Assembly (NCBI GenBank): GCA_944470555.2
Contig: OX104128.1
Location: 43,073,920-43,137,919 of the forward strand
DNA from: Heterobilharzia americana
Taxonomy: Eukaryota; Platyhelminthes; Trematoda; Strigeidida; Schistosomatidae
Reading direction: 5' to 3'
Length of the DNA stretch: 64,000 bases
Positions 1 to 13,100 of the stretch are shown in pieces. A program made the translations under genes and the position numbers. The number at the start of each line of letters is the position of its first letter. Position 1 is the first letter of the stretch. The notes under the pieces are model-generated. The model saw nothing but the letters and a program-made list of their open reading frames with translations. It ran no database searches and was not told the origin of the DNA.

Positions 1-235
1 AGATCCCCATCGAAGTGTTGTAATTCACACTACGACGATTACTGCTTTTCGTCTTACGACTATCCAACAGACGTTTCTGGCCTGGTAAGACCTCTAGGGA
101 ACAAACGTACCACTAACACAGCTCGTTAGGTCATTATGATGTGCAGGCTCGACCACCATATCACGGTGGCAGCTATCGGTTGCGTTTCGCCTATACAGTT
201 CAGTTATTATCTCTATCTAGGTCATAATAATGATT
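1..235 (+). repeat. Unassigned repeat-like segment, possibly the 3' end of a retroelement
   Basis: This stretch is richer in G and C than the AT-rich DNA that follows and ends near 235 in an ATAATAATGAT-like run. Schistosome non-LTR elements often end in such a tail, and RTE copies in this window end in AAATAATAATA. I found no conserved protein motif in any frame. The left boundary lies outside the window. The assignment as a retroelement 3' end rests only on composition and tail. Confidence 0.25.
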
Positions 236-3200
236 TTTTTAGATTTAAACAGAACCAGAGGCAACTTACGATCATTGTAACCATCTAGAAGAAATAATTA
301 TTTTATGGAAAAAATAAGTGATTCTTTGGATGAGTAAGTAATTATCTTTCTAATTATTCAGACAAATTCGTCATGAATTTAATCGTATCTGTTTTGCCCT
401 TGTTATTGGGTAAAATGAATAATGTCTGTTAAATGATAAATTTATTCATGAACTTTTAGACTATTTGAACTGATTTTGTAGACAGGAAATGCCCAGAAAT
501 ATGAACAGTATACGATTATGGGTAAAAAATATGTGTCCTTAACATCCAGAGTTGTTTTTTGTTGTTTAACTATTTGATTGTTTCCACTTCAAAAATTATT
601 GTTATTTACATTTATCGATTTTACTCTTATTGGCTCGCTATCGGTTTTTTTTTCGACCAGTTATCACTTACACTACTACACCGGTGTTATATTTTTGATT
701 ACAATTTGTTTGCTTGCATCCATCTTCAAATGTTCCTTTCAGTTTTGACAAATCCCGGGAAGTAAGGTTGCAGAAATCAGTTGCCTAAACAGAATGCTTG
801 CCTACAACATACATGTAGTCACTAAGAAAACTTTATTAGAAATCATACAAATTAGGATACTTTTAAATATGATATCTGTTCCACTTTTAAATCCCACCAG
901 AATACCACTCACTGCCTACATCTCATTGAGCGGAAACCTTAGACGTAGTTTGTTTGTCCATACCAATAAGATTGTATTCAGATTGAACTTTTACGAAATA
1001 AGGTATTCGAACCCAAGTTGCTACCAAATTTAGGTTAAAAAATATTATTCAGAAGACGAAAACTCTGAACGATATGTCCTGCTGATTTATACAACTCATG
1101 AGAAACCTTTTTCATTTATCAATTGTTTTATGATACATATCAAGGTTGTAAAAAAAGGATTCGTGTTTGCAACGGTAAAACTGAGGTTGGAAGTAGTTTT
1201 CTTTAATTTCAAAAGATGGAAATCATTGATTAACTTCTTGAGCATGTATTGTCAACCAATAAACTGTTTCTCAACCCATGAGTCACTGTGTCCTGTCATG
1301 ATGATGTTAGAATCAACAAATATGTTTCCCGATAATATCTCCTGAATACAGTAAAAATCCTTGAAATGATATTTCATTAATTTCTTCCGAATCTGCAGTC
1401 ACTATAACAAGACTGGCTTTATCTTAGCTGCCCCTTAGCTATTCCAAATAAGTTGGTAAGGTGAGATGAGATTTACAGGAAGAAAGTTTTTGTATATCTT
1501 CACCATGAAACAATATTTATCAGTGAACAGTTTTGGAGTGTTTGACGTTTAACAAGGCATTGCTATCCTCATGAATACTTGCAAAATGTAGCGAAAAACT
1601 GAAAGTTATTTTAGAATGTGCGTGTTTATATAAACCAGATTTTAAGGTCATAGAGCTGACAATTAAGGTAGTACGAATCTTCTGCTTGAAAAATGTAAAT
1701 AAAAAGGTAAAGTCCTTTCTAAATGTGATGCTCTGTGGAATACAACTTCAGCTGTTTGACAAAAACTATGCATAGGTTTGATTGTACGAAACTTGTCATC
1801 TATGCAGACTGATCAAATGAAGTGTTAAAGGTGATTAGGTAGAAATTTCATTCAGTTTAAATTAGCATTTACTGATGTTTCAGCATTAAGGTAAGATGGT
1901 ACTTTCATCTTCACCAATGCATCTATTCTGTAGGTAGTAGCAAGCTACTCTCAGCACCAAGCAGCCAATTCCAAAGGCAGTAGTGTATTGAAATAAATGT
2001 TGTTTGCCAAAGCGTTTTTAAAGACAACATGAATTTTGGAACAAAGTCAACTTGAATACTATCTGCAACTGTCAGACGAACGCAACAAGAATGTGAAACA
2101 AGTGAATTATTTTGACATTATTTGAGTGTAAAGTCTTTTGTGAAAACTTCATGGTAACCAGATATCAGAAATTTGAGCGGTTTTAAGCAATCTTGAGCTC
2201 ATCATCTGGTTCATGTTTTGACATAGGGCTCTTTCGGATCAACATATATTTCCCTTGTGCGTTTCAGGAAGAGAATCTTGCTAGTTTATTTCGTCTCAAA
2301 GAGAAATTCTTATTTTTTATGTCTTAATGAGGAGTGGTAATTGAATTAGAACAGCGAGCACCCATCAGTATCTAAGGAACTCAATAGAACTCTACATTGC
2401 TTTGTCAAACTTACATAAGCAAAAAATGAGATTCATGTTTTTGAAAAAATGTACTGTTCAATCAGAATACCCTAAAATATATCGGCAAGTACTTCGTTGT
2501 CACCGAGTTTATCCAGATTTTTAAGCTGTAAAGCAACATACACTTGATCATCCTCATGGTATACAGTTACACACTATCAAGTTAGAAAAAAATATTTCGC
2601 TGAGGTCATATGCCGCATATGAGCTTCGATTCCACTTAACTACTAAATCCAACGAGGATATTAGTGACTTCATTAGAAGCAGGTAAAATACAGCAAACCT
2701 TAAGTTTACAAAGCTCCATAAACTACCAAAACATTCATAGAAATATGTTTTTACTTACATTTTGAAGAACCGGATCTATGATATCAACTAAGAAAAGGAG
2801 GGTATATATACAAACATAATACAGACTAAGATATTGAAAGAGACATGGTAACAGACAGTGAACAATTTAGTGATTTAAAATAGGAATAAGATTAATTTGG
2901 AGGCGGTAACAAATGCATACTGAAAAATAAAAAGACCAGTGATGGATGGCATCACTGAGATCAAAAAGATCGGTAACCAACTTGATAGTTTGATAAACGT
3001 CCACAGAAAGGAACAACAGGTGTTAGGTAAACAAAAATATTGATTGTAAGGATGATAATACACATGAGTGATGATAATGATAATGATCAAAAGGAAAGTG
3101 TGAATAATGAAAACATTAGGGTTTACGTCATTTTGAACAAGGTAAACAAACAACGACAGATAGTTTGATAACAGTGTTAAACACAAGGAGGCTAGACTAT

Positions 3201-3394
3201 AAGTTTGACGACAACAATGATGATGATATTGATAATGGAGACAGAGATAAGTCATTTGACTAGTAAGCTGTGAAGAGAAAATGATAGTGAGCAGAATAAG
3301 GATAATAAAGTTCTAAGTATGCAAAGCAGAGGAAGAAATAAAAAAGAGAAGAAGGATACTAATAAAAGTAAATAAGTTCAGAATACTTCGACAC
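236..3394. other. AT-rich DNA without a recognisable gene
   Basis: Both strands are broken by many stops. A minus-strand open frame at 2875-3255 is rich in Leu, Ile, Tyr and His, as expected from translating AT-rich low-complexity DNA. A short GATAAT-type low-complexity tract lies near 3050-3095. I see no homology, splice-bounded exon or terminal repeat. Confidence 0.5.
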
Positions 3395-3396
3395 TT

Positions 3397-3880
3397 CTAA
3401 CATGGTAGACTCAGGGTGACTACCATCTCCTTCTGTATACATAGGCTCGGTTTACGAACTCTTATCGCACAGGCTTTCAGGACTGCAAGCACTTTCCTAT
3501 CCCACTGTCTGCTAACAATTGAGAAGGCCCTAGTGGCATCAACGTCATGTCGATAGTCCATTAGGTATTCTGTAATGGAACTCAATGAGATTTTCGATCC
3601 AGCTTGCCATAACGATTTAAGTTATTGCTCAATTATCCAGGTAGACAGACACCTTTCTGTAGGACCTGCGTATTTGCTTCCACAAGTACACTCGAAATGA
3701 TATATACATTTCCATATGTAAAGGATTGGAGTTACGTCATTTTGTGATTGCTACATCACCAGCCTGGTAGTGCTCAGAAGTGCTAGCTTAGTTGAGTAGT
3801 AAGTTCTTCTGATTGAGTTGTCTAAGCTCCAATCGCTCCAACGTATCAAAATTCTGTTTGACAAAACTAACTTAGTAAAT
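3397..3880 (-). pseudogene. Penelope-like element C-terminal fragment (GIY-YIG domain), copy PLE1
   Basis: Read on the minus strand, with frame breaks, the segment gives the linker and endonuclease part of a Penelope-like reverse transcriptase. Near 3850-3800 is a linker resembling RTYYSTKLALLSTTRLV. It is followed by CIYHFECTCGSKYAGPTERCLST, a GIY-YIG-like core in which the usual IGRT appears as AGPT. The terminal block contains ITEYLMDYRHDVDATRAFSI and ends KPSLCIQKEMVVTLSLPC, close to the C-terminal CVQK-LPW signature of the family. At least one in-frame stop and one frameshift make it dead. The adjacent RTE copy A begins about 90 bp to the right. The RT core is missing. Confidence 0.72.
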
Positions 3881-3964
3881 TCGTACATACCGTTTGGTAA
3901 TTCAATATATGAAACTCATAATAATACTAGCTTTCCTTCATTATCTATTTCGTCTCTGTTGATC

Positions 3965-5557
3965 TCTCTTCCAATGTTGTCAAATCTCTATCTATCCTAC
4001 CAGCTGCATGCTCTGCTTCACTTGCCAATGTGTCGCAGAAGTGTCTTCCGTTTTTCAGCGCACTCTTCTTCACTTCTTTGTCCAGTGTAGTGTTTTATAC
4101 ATTGTACTCACTTCTTCCTTTCGTTGTTCATCCTTGCACTCGTTCATATTCTGCTTCACCATCCTCTTCTCCCTCCTCTGTCAGCTTCCATGTGTCCGTC
4201 CAGATCCATTCCATTCTTTGTCTTGCCTCTTCTTCTTCCTTCCTAATACGCTTGGTTATGCAGGTCTCCTTCCACATGGCTTTCAAAGAGTTCCAGCCTC
4301 CTTTCACGTCCGATCCCTCACAGATGTTGATCAATGTCACCCATTTTGCCTTGATGGCTGACTGACGTGAAGATGCACTTTGTAGTTTCGTCCTTCAGTT
4401 CAGTTTCAGTTCTGGGTGTGGTGTTGAACTTCAACTGTGGTCTATCACCAGCTTCCTTGAAGGCTTTCAACTTCATTTGGAGGGTAGATTCCTTGCACTA
4501 GGTAGTGAGTGGTGTGAACCTATACCTGCTCCCCTTCTTCATCTCATCTGATCTTGTGTCCAGTAGGCTGACTGCATCTCCACTTTCTTCACATTCAGAT
4601 GAAGTCCATCTCCACTTTTAGTGTGTCCTGGTGTCTGATGAAATCTGTGTGGCTGCCTCGTTAACATCCTTGTGTTTGTACACACTGTCTCCAATCACCA
4701 AATCGTTGAATGCACAGAATTCTGCAAACGATTCTCCATTCTCACACATCATTTCACCAACTGCTTCACGACCGATGATGGATGAGTTCTCTTCCTGTGT
4801 TGTCCGCTCCCAGTTCGGCATTCATGTCACCCCACCCAATAGAATGGATTTTGATGTCGCCAACTGGGTAGGGTCTTGTCCAGTGTTGATTGCTGTTGTC
4901 CGTGAAACTTCTCCTTCTTCTCTTCATCTGCACATTTGTAGGTGTGTAGCATTTCACGATTGTAACTTTCCTTCCTTTCGAGTTGAATCGATCTTGCTGT
5001 CATGATCTCGATCGTGGAGAAGATTGGTTCCCACAGCATAAGAGTCTTCCATGCTCCTGAAGGGGACATCATGATAGCCAAACCAAAGCTCAGTGTGCTT
5101 GTGATTGTCATCTGGATGACAGTATTGGAGCAGATTATTGGCTGTCAAGTTGACAGTTTGGAGAGTCCTCTTCCATTCCATTCGTTTTTGTAGATTCCAA
5201 GCATTTCAATGCTATATCCTCTCATCTCCTCTTCAATCTGGACAGCCTTGCTAGGTTCATACATGGTGTGGACATTGCATGTTCCCACCTTCACTTTCGC
5301 TTTCATCAAGGAAGAGAAGAGAGATCGGCCAATTGGCTTCCCTAAGGCAGGCTTTCACCAATCGGTGTCATTTCGTCCCTCCGATTCCAGCGAGGAATAA
5401 TTTTGTTTTCATTGTTAGTATTTTCTCTGTGCTTAGGAGTTTGTTTGGCGGTTGGATTTGTTTTCTGGGGTAGGGTTGTTCGCTGTATGCCTAAGCTTCC
5501 CTGTTTCTGCTGGCTTAGGACCGGCTAGTAACTAGTGAACTAGCTAACCAGGCGAGG
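3965..5557 (-). mobile_element. RTE-clade (SR2-like) non-LTR retrotransposon, copy A, 3'-truncated
   Basis: In minus orientation this holds the 5' half of the element. The 5' terminus is at about 5557 (CCTCGCCTGG, then CTAGTTCACTAGTTACTAG). An apurinic-endonuclease-like (EEP) domain and the start of the RT linker follow. EEP landmarks are a degenerate GTCNVHTMYE and the GDMNAELGADNTGRE block. The frame breaks in the same places as in copies B1 and D: one frame carries SFGLAIMMSPSGAWKTL, another the GDMNAELG block. Before the RT domain, homology to B1 ends at about 3965 after a roughly 35-bp deletion relative to B1 (18805-18840). There is no coding potential for a whole protein and no 3' end. 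The 3' border is approximate; weak similarity may continue to about 3910. Confidence 0.85.
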
Positions 5558-6263
5558 ATAGTGTACTATTTTGCATCCCACCAATAGTGATCATAAACCA
5601 GATAACATCAGAAACTGTAGGCATTATTTCTCAAAACGTAATAAACGCCCTGTTTATCAATAGGTATTTAATCTTGCATACTCAACAACCAGGGTGCTGT
5701 TTGATATCCCTCAGTATGTTTTACCTTTATGTCCTTCTAAAAGAAAGGTCAAATAAAAAATGCCTTACTTCATGATAAGTCTCTATCATGTAGTGTTGTA
5801 AAGGAAAATCGTGTTTTGTCTAGATTAAAAGCTAAATATTGATTACAAACTAATACATAAGTTTACCACAAATACTAAATCAATGTACATCTACCACTGA
5901 GGAATTATATGATACAGTGTTTTACACGTGGGCTTCACCGATCAACATTTTGGGGAACAGAAGTAACAACCAGAAATAATACAAACTACTGCTTTGTCTA
6001 TGAAAAATATATTTTGAAGAAGCTTAATTTTACTGAGTGTTTTTCTTCAGTAGTGAAACTGTAATCAAAATAACTGAGATTTCAATGATTAGATAGCCAG
6101 TTATACATAGGTCGGTAGCATCTACCTTGTTTTCCTTTGTTATCTGACCATTTGATTGCCAACAGCAATTTTTGAATGAAACAAGAACAAATATGTTTGC
6201 AGAATAACATCGGCCCATTTTATTTGACGGCCTTTCATCAGTTGCAAACAACCTACCATTGGA
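5558..6263. other. AT-rich spacer, no gene seen
   Basis: Unique-looking AT-rich sequence between RTE copy A and a 3' scrap of the same family. The open frames at 5587-5775 (plus) and 6030-6251 (minus) have no recognisable motif and no convincing splice bounds. Confidence 0.5.
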
Positions 6264-6320
6264 ATAAAATATAATTATTATTTGTCCCTTGGGTTCCTAG
6301 TGGAAGATAGAGCTTCAGTA
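6264..6320 (-). mobile_element. 3'-terminal scrap of the RTE element (copy F)
   Basis: The reverse complement reads TACTGAAGCTC, then TTCCACTAGGAACCCAAGGG, then ACAAATAATAATTAT. This matches the last 55 bases of copies D (35625-35673) and E (39530-39583), including the ATA-rich tail. It is a severely 5'-truncated insertion, the usual outcome of target-primed reverse transcription that stops early. It is too short to code. Confidence 0.75.
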
Positions 6321-6639
6321 AATATGATTACTAATGATGACAATTTGGAATCCAGGATTAACACTTAAGTATTTGTTTGACGAAATACAGGATTAATAAT
6401 CAAAAATCTTAATGAAAACAAAGAGCTACTCATGTCCGATGAGATAGAAAATTTGGGAGTTGTGAAAAGGGGAGACAAAAAGCAGACAGCAGTGTAAATG
6501 AAGGAGTCGTTAAAGAGCAGGTAGGTTACGTAAGCTCATGAAGGACTAGAAAGCGTTAGACTGAACGATTAACAGTCAGTAAGTAATCAATAAATAGATA
6601 ATGCAATCAGAAAGGCTATATGCACATATATGCAAAGTT

Positions 6640-7190
6640 AAATACAGTTAGTGGAGTTAAGAAAGGTAAATTACAGTCTCCTTCTATGTATAAAGGTCAT
6701 GTTGATGGAGGAAGCTTCCGCAAACCATAATAAACATAGCGCTCTTTGTTTGGCGATTGCAATGGAGGATTGAGAAACCCCTATTTGCTGCCCGGTTTCT
6801 ATCAGGTGCCTGGCGATTACTCTGGTAAAGAGCTTTCTACCTGTCAGACCCAGATTCCTCCGATTATACTCACAAAATTGAGTAGATGCACTTCTTTCCG
6901 TCCTTCTTATGTACTTGCTGCTATAGGCACATGTGAAAAAAAGGTACTCTTTCGAGGGTGAAGTGAGCTGGGTATTCTCTCTCTTTAGTTTGTGTTATTT
7001 AGCAGACTGTATTGTAAACTGAGACAAATATGGCAGCAGGAAAGCTCCCTGCTGGTAAGGAGTGTATTCCTCTGTCTGTTCTTTTAGACTTTTCATCGCC
7101 ACTGAGTTCTAAACAAAGGAAAACAAGTTTCTTCTCAAGAGTTAGGAGTATGAGTCTTTCAATGAATCCCATTCCATACTTCATGGCGAA
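6640..7190 (-). pseudogene. Penelope-like element C-terminal fragment, copy PLE3
   Basis: The minus-strand translation from 7184 contains KKLVFLCLELSGDEKSKRTD and then SFPAAIFVSVYNTV. This is the linker found between the RT and GIY-YIG domains of Penelope-like elements (family pattern: KKPLFLxLPFKGD ... TFPAAxLxxVYxT). Further on, in a shifted frame, SSKYIRRTERSAS matches the SKYIGRTER motif of the nuclease, with the key Gly replaced by Arg. It continues through RHLIETGQQI to a worn C-terminal block near 6660. Several stops and shifts separate the pieces. PLE1 (3.4 kb) and PLE2 (16.0 kb) lie in the same orientation. The RT core is absent. Confidence 0.7.
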
Positions 7191-10100
7191 CCTGTGATTA
7201 TCAGTCCTCGACTCACGACCTTGTTGTTAATCGCGGACTTCAATTCTTCATTTATTTCTGTACATTTTTAAAGTGCGTTGTGTGATTAACACTGCCAGTA
7301 TTTCATTCAAAATTTAGGCGGTTTGCAGCTAATGAAAGACCATGAAATAAAGTGCGGTCACTTTATTCTTTAAATATCCTTATTTTTGGTTTATTTAATT
7401 TTATCAATCCCAAAAAGCTACGATTTTACTCCACCCTTTGCATAAATTTACTCAATTACTTCTTCCTTTCTTTTTATTTCTGCACCCCAAAAGCCTTATT
7501 AAAAAATATCTTAATAAATCGGTGTTACGTCATAACAGAAAATGAAGCTTATGTATAGTAATAAATTGGTATTTCCTTAAAGTCTAGTGAAGTTGTACTT
7601 CGACTCTTTTCTCATGGTGAAACCATTGCAACTGGAACGAATGCTTAGGAAGAATAGTAAGAATTCTGTGGTGGTGACCTTTAAGAATAATCATACCCGT
7701 AACATTTTACTGATTTGAATGTGATGACAGCAATAATCATTCACTTGTTTAATAATTCAGTGGCTGGAGATGGATTTTCCATGTTTCTATTTTGAAGGCT
7801 TATACCTCAAGGTCAACTGACTGTAAAGTCAGAATTCATGATTGTTAAATAAATAAATATTTCATTCTTATAACATGAATTTGACATGAGACAAGCCGGG
7901 TTGCAAGCTCCATCAAATTATTAAGGGTTGAACAGTATTCAAGATTTTAGCTGTCCTGAACGGTATGGATGGGAAGACGTTAAACTCTATAACATCAAAA
8001 GAGTCTGCAAGTTATGAAACGGGCAAATAAAATATCACTTTTCAAGATATACACAGGGTTCATGAGTTTAGCTAATCTTCAAACATTTTTTATTATATGT
8101 GACATCAAGGTCGGGCAATATTCGAAGTCTCCATTACAAATAGCCAACATGTTTGAATCGCTGCTTAGTGCCAGATAAATGTCTATCTTATCATGGATTC
8201 TTATGTTTATAGCTCCAGTGACCAAAAGGACCCACTCTGACGATTTCAGAAATCATCGACGGTCATAACACAAGATGGAGTCAGACTCAGTAGCTGGATG
8301 CTAAAATACTTGTCATGAAATCTAGGAGCCATAGGATGAATTCAATCCGAAGTCTTCTTTTCGACTAGTCCAAATCCCTCAAACTAAAAGAAGTATCTTT
8401 TCTACGCTATTTTAAAACTTTTCCTCATTAATATTAATCTTAGTTGAGAAGCAGTTTGAATTCAATCATGTTTCGTAATCAGTTTGGTGCATTAAATTCA
8501 GAAATAGTTTCTTTATTAAGGGTTCAGTTATACGATTATGTAAAAACGTGTTCTACGCATGAGGATGTGAACTAGAGTACAAGATCACATTTTGAATAGC
8601 TCAGATAAATTTCACAGTATTAAATACTCGCAAATATGCTCAATATGAATACAAGCATTAGAAACATGTATATCCAACCGTGAGTTGTTGCCATGTGTAC
8701 ACAATTTCATCAAAATAATCCTGTGATATTTTGTGCAAAAATAAAAATGTTAAAACTTTCGCCTAAAAGTAATAGAATGAATCGATAAAAAGTTAAAAGA
8801 AGTTGTGGTTGCATTTTACACCAGAGTTTTCTTTTCCCTAACCTACCTTACCACCAACACTATTTTTCACATTTTATTTTTGAGGCTGATGCACTAAAAA
8901 TTAGGCAAACCATTGTTGCAAGCAAATGACTGATGTAAATGACGTTTTCCAGGTAATGATTCACTTTCTTGGTTAGTGGACAAAACTTGTTGACTAAATA
9001 GCAGGATTCAATCATTTCGAAAACCAATGTCGCTCCATCTAGAGTAAGCCTATGCATGCAGTTGTAGAAGTGGAAGTACTTATGGACAGCAATCCGGTAA
9101 CTAGCTGTGGCGCAACTGCGGTTCTCTGCTTTCAGTCTTTCATACAAAAATGTAGAGCCACCATCCTTTTATCCCTTTTTTCGTTGATTTGTGACTCGTA
9201 TTACATTTATTACCACATTTTGTTTTGTGAAGTAGTAATTCAGTTAAAAACTTCTGCCATTTCAGGTTTGTTAACAGTTTTTCCTCGCAACAATATTCTA
9301 TAGATTCATAAATATCTAAGCTATTACTTCCTTAAAAAGTACTATTAGGAATATGTCGTGTTTTCAAACTTCATTGACAACATACTGTAGAAAAACCAGA
9401 AGGCAAAATTAGTCTGGTAAATGCATTTACAATGCTTTATATTGATAGTTACGACTTGAAATTGTCAAATTAATAAGATTGAGATTTTTTCCACATTAAC
9501 ACTAAATCTGTTCGCAATCAACATAAGAGTACGTCAGGTTTCTGTGGACTACAAACAGACGAGTATATGTTTCGTATGAAAATAAAATTCCGCCTTGTGC
9601 TTAACTAATGTTTTGGAACGAAGAAAAGTAATTTGTTGGTTCCAGTGGTCTAATTATATGGAGATTAGTACCCTGAAAGCAGTAATTTTTATGATATTTA
9701 TGCTCAAAAATCATCCAGCTGTGAAAATGAACTCATGCTTTGATATCAAAATCTACTGCAACCAGTTAGACAACTGAAGTGGGACATTACTCTGCATTAC
9801 ATACATGTTTGTCAGATCTGCAGAATGCTTGTCATAGCGACTAGATAATATTATAAACCATCAAACAGAAAATTTGATCTACAGACAAGTACATAGAAAT
9901 TGTCTTTGGCAGGAACAATATTACCGTCGGTACCATAAAAGACTTCACTTGCTTAGAGTAAATACTGACAACTGGAATTAGTTATCCTGAATGAAACGTC
10001 ACAATTTAAAGATTTCAAAATAATTCTATAGTATTCACGCCTTGTTTATGAATCCTGATAGGTTTTGCAGCCATCACCGTTTAGTAAGTTGTATCATTAA

Positions 10101-13100
10101 GACTGAAAACAGATGATACAACAATACTTATCGCCTTGCTGACTTTCTCTGAAGTAAAATTTTCCTGAAAATTTAGGACTTAGCTGAAATGCTTAGTAGA
10201 ACAGAAATAGTTTACCATTCGAAGCGTTCCTTTAGGTGTTTAATGAGAGACTGCATACAATTTTTTAAGAGCCTGCTCATACCCCAACAGTACTCTCAAG
10301 ATTACCTATCTAAATTCACTGCAACTTTTGCCCAACAGACGCCAATCTCATTTCATCCAAAAAACCTCTACACAATTAGCAGCAGTCCTTATGGACTAAG
10401 TCAGGAAGAAAAATATAATATTTCACTTGAGTACATTTAGCTGATTATTTCCTGTACAAAAAAGGGTTTTATTCTGAATGTTTCGGGAAGAAATAATTTT
10501 TACAACTTCTTCCTGTAAGTTCACTTAAATTACTGCCTATCATCCGTTTATGTGTTAGTTGTCTAACAGCAAAAAGTGGAGACATGTAAATTCATTTGTT
10601 CCCAGATACTTTTTGGCAAATGACAAAGCCAAACTACTCAGTATTTCAACATGGTATTCACTTTGTTCTCTCTCAATTCTTCATTCATTTGATAAAGTTA
10701 TGATATGGTTGTATTCATACATTTTAAAATAAGCTTTATTCATTGTCACAAGAAGGAAATGTAAAATTGATTTTCACTGTTAACTGAGAAAAGAGAATGA
10801 CGAAAATTTATCTGTCCAAGGAACAAAATCAAAGCAGCAGAACAAAATATTCCGGTTTGAAGCAAAAAGTGTTCAGATTACTCTTGTTTACTACTTCATT
10901 CTTTATACAGTATCCTAAACTGTCATTCAGCAATAACTGTCTCATCCAACATTTTTAACCTAGTAAACGTATCCTGAGTGACTCCACCTATTAGCAGATG
11001 CATAATGATTGAAAGAGATATGAATAAGTTTTACGAAATAAACACTTCAAATAACTCTTAATAGTTATGAGTAAGAAGCATCATTGTTATCTATATTTTA
11101 TGAGAAAATACTTACAACAGCTTTCTATTTGTAACGTAAAACTGTACACAGAGTTTGCAAAACATCACTCATATACGGCTTTGTTAGCTCAGTGGTAATG
11201 ATTGGATCAACATGGTAAGTCTTAGGCGGAGAAATGATTCAAACTACGATAATGTGCTTTCAAAAATGTTGCAAGATAACGCTTATGATAGCTATTGAGA
11301 ATTGAATAGTTCGTTAAAACAAAGTTGATGCAGGCACGGTTTTCATTATCTATTGGGTGTACGGCGAGCCAAAAAACAGCTGAATTGAAAATCGATAAAA
11401 TTCCGATATCTATCTAAAGATGATACTTAAAGTTATCAGTGTCTAAGCCTGTGAAGGGTATGACGAAAACACAACTCATGACTAAAAGTACGCCACTTGA
11501 ACCAATGCGGCAGCGTTAGAGCTTATTTAGAATTAACATACCAGAAAACATACACCAAAGTTGAACTGTAAGGATGTCTACTTCAATTTTCCCAGTCCAG
11601 CTTTATCGCTGATACAGAGATAGAATTGAGTGTGTTTACTGTTGTCCGTTGAATTATTCCTGGAAAAACAATAAAAATAAGCAATGCAGTCGCACCGGAT
11701 AAAACACTTGACATTTTTCAAATTTCTCAGTATTTTTGAGATAATTTCTGTTTCTGTAACCTGAAGACAGGGTGAATTGGTACAGAAATATTAACATATC
11801 TTCAAATTGCTTAGGTTTTTAACTTTTTGTTTTTGATGGATCACATCTGCAAAACCAGTGTTTATCGAGCATCAGTAATATGTAGGCAAATTGAAAGGTA
11901 ATTTGAAAGGGCCTTGGTGGTGGCGTGTCTAAATTTCGCGCTACAAAACACCGTCCATCAAACATATTACGTCGAATCGCTTTTTTTGAATTTGTTTTCA
12001 TCATTCCCATGTCAACAAATAGTAGTACATACTTTTGAGCATTCTTATAATGTCTTTAACCTAACATTTCAAAGGTGGACAAAAAAATTATGAGAAAATA
12101 TCCCCAGTAGGTAGCAGTGAGTCCTCAAGTGCATAAGTGCACATCATATAACTATAACAGAAATAGTTACCTGGAGCAGCAGATTTTCATACCAACTGAA
12201 TGCACCTTCACCGCCACATTCACAGGTACATTTCTGTTCTTCTCATTGTGCACCAAAGTTTCTATAAACCAGTAATGTCCTAACAACTAATGGTTATTAT
12301 ATATTACTGCCCATTATACTGTTATTATTAACAATATTTAGATTCCATGAACAGTCCATTTGAAAACATTACTCAAAAAAATCTGTTGAAATATCACACA
12401 CTCAGAATCCCATGATGTATTAAAAATATTGCCCGTAATAAAATGCTTATTATCCACATCACAATTACCTGCCGGTTATGCGCTCGCACTGCCTTATATT
12501 CTAATCTGCTACAAGTAAGACAAACAGCTTTTATCCGGTTTATTATCACATAACTATATGGGATTAGATAAAATGTATCACGTTGTTACTTATGATTAGC
12601 ATCTTCCTTACATGTGCCAAGATGTGGATATGCACACCTGCCTACAATAATATTTTTCTATTTCTACACAAAGAACTGAACTAGCGATATGAATATTTAT
12701 TGATGGGTTATTTTCGGCATTTATCAATGTCAGTGACGCGTCCAGAAACTGATGCCAGCTTTTGGCCTAATTAGGAATTCTGTACATTAATTCTCTTATA
12801 TAAAGAGTAAAGGATATGACTAGTATAAAAAATAACCAATTTAGGAGAATAATCAGGACAAATAGTCTAAAATGAATTGCAGATGTTCGATGTTCAAATA
12901 AAAACAGTAAATGATTTGATAGTATCATTGTTGGATGTAAGCCACAGATATTGGTAAATTTCGTGAGCGGTACTTTTCTCTCGAATAGCTTCGCTCAGTT
13001 TAATGATGCTAATTAACGATAACGCCTACAATATACTACATGTTGGTGGCAGTCATATACGAATACTTAGATGTGCAAGTGTTGCTGTGTATGTAAGTGT

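Noticed and set aside
11168..11255. Functional tRNA gene
   Set aside because: A-box and B-box resemblance only; acceptor and anticodon stems do not pair.
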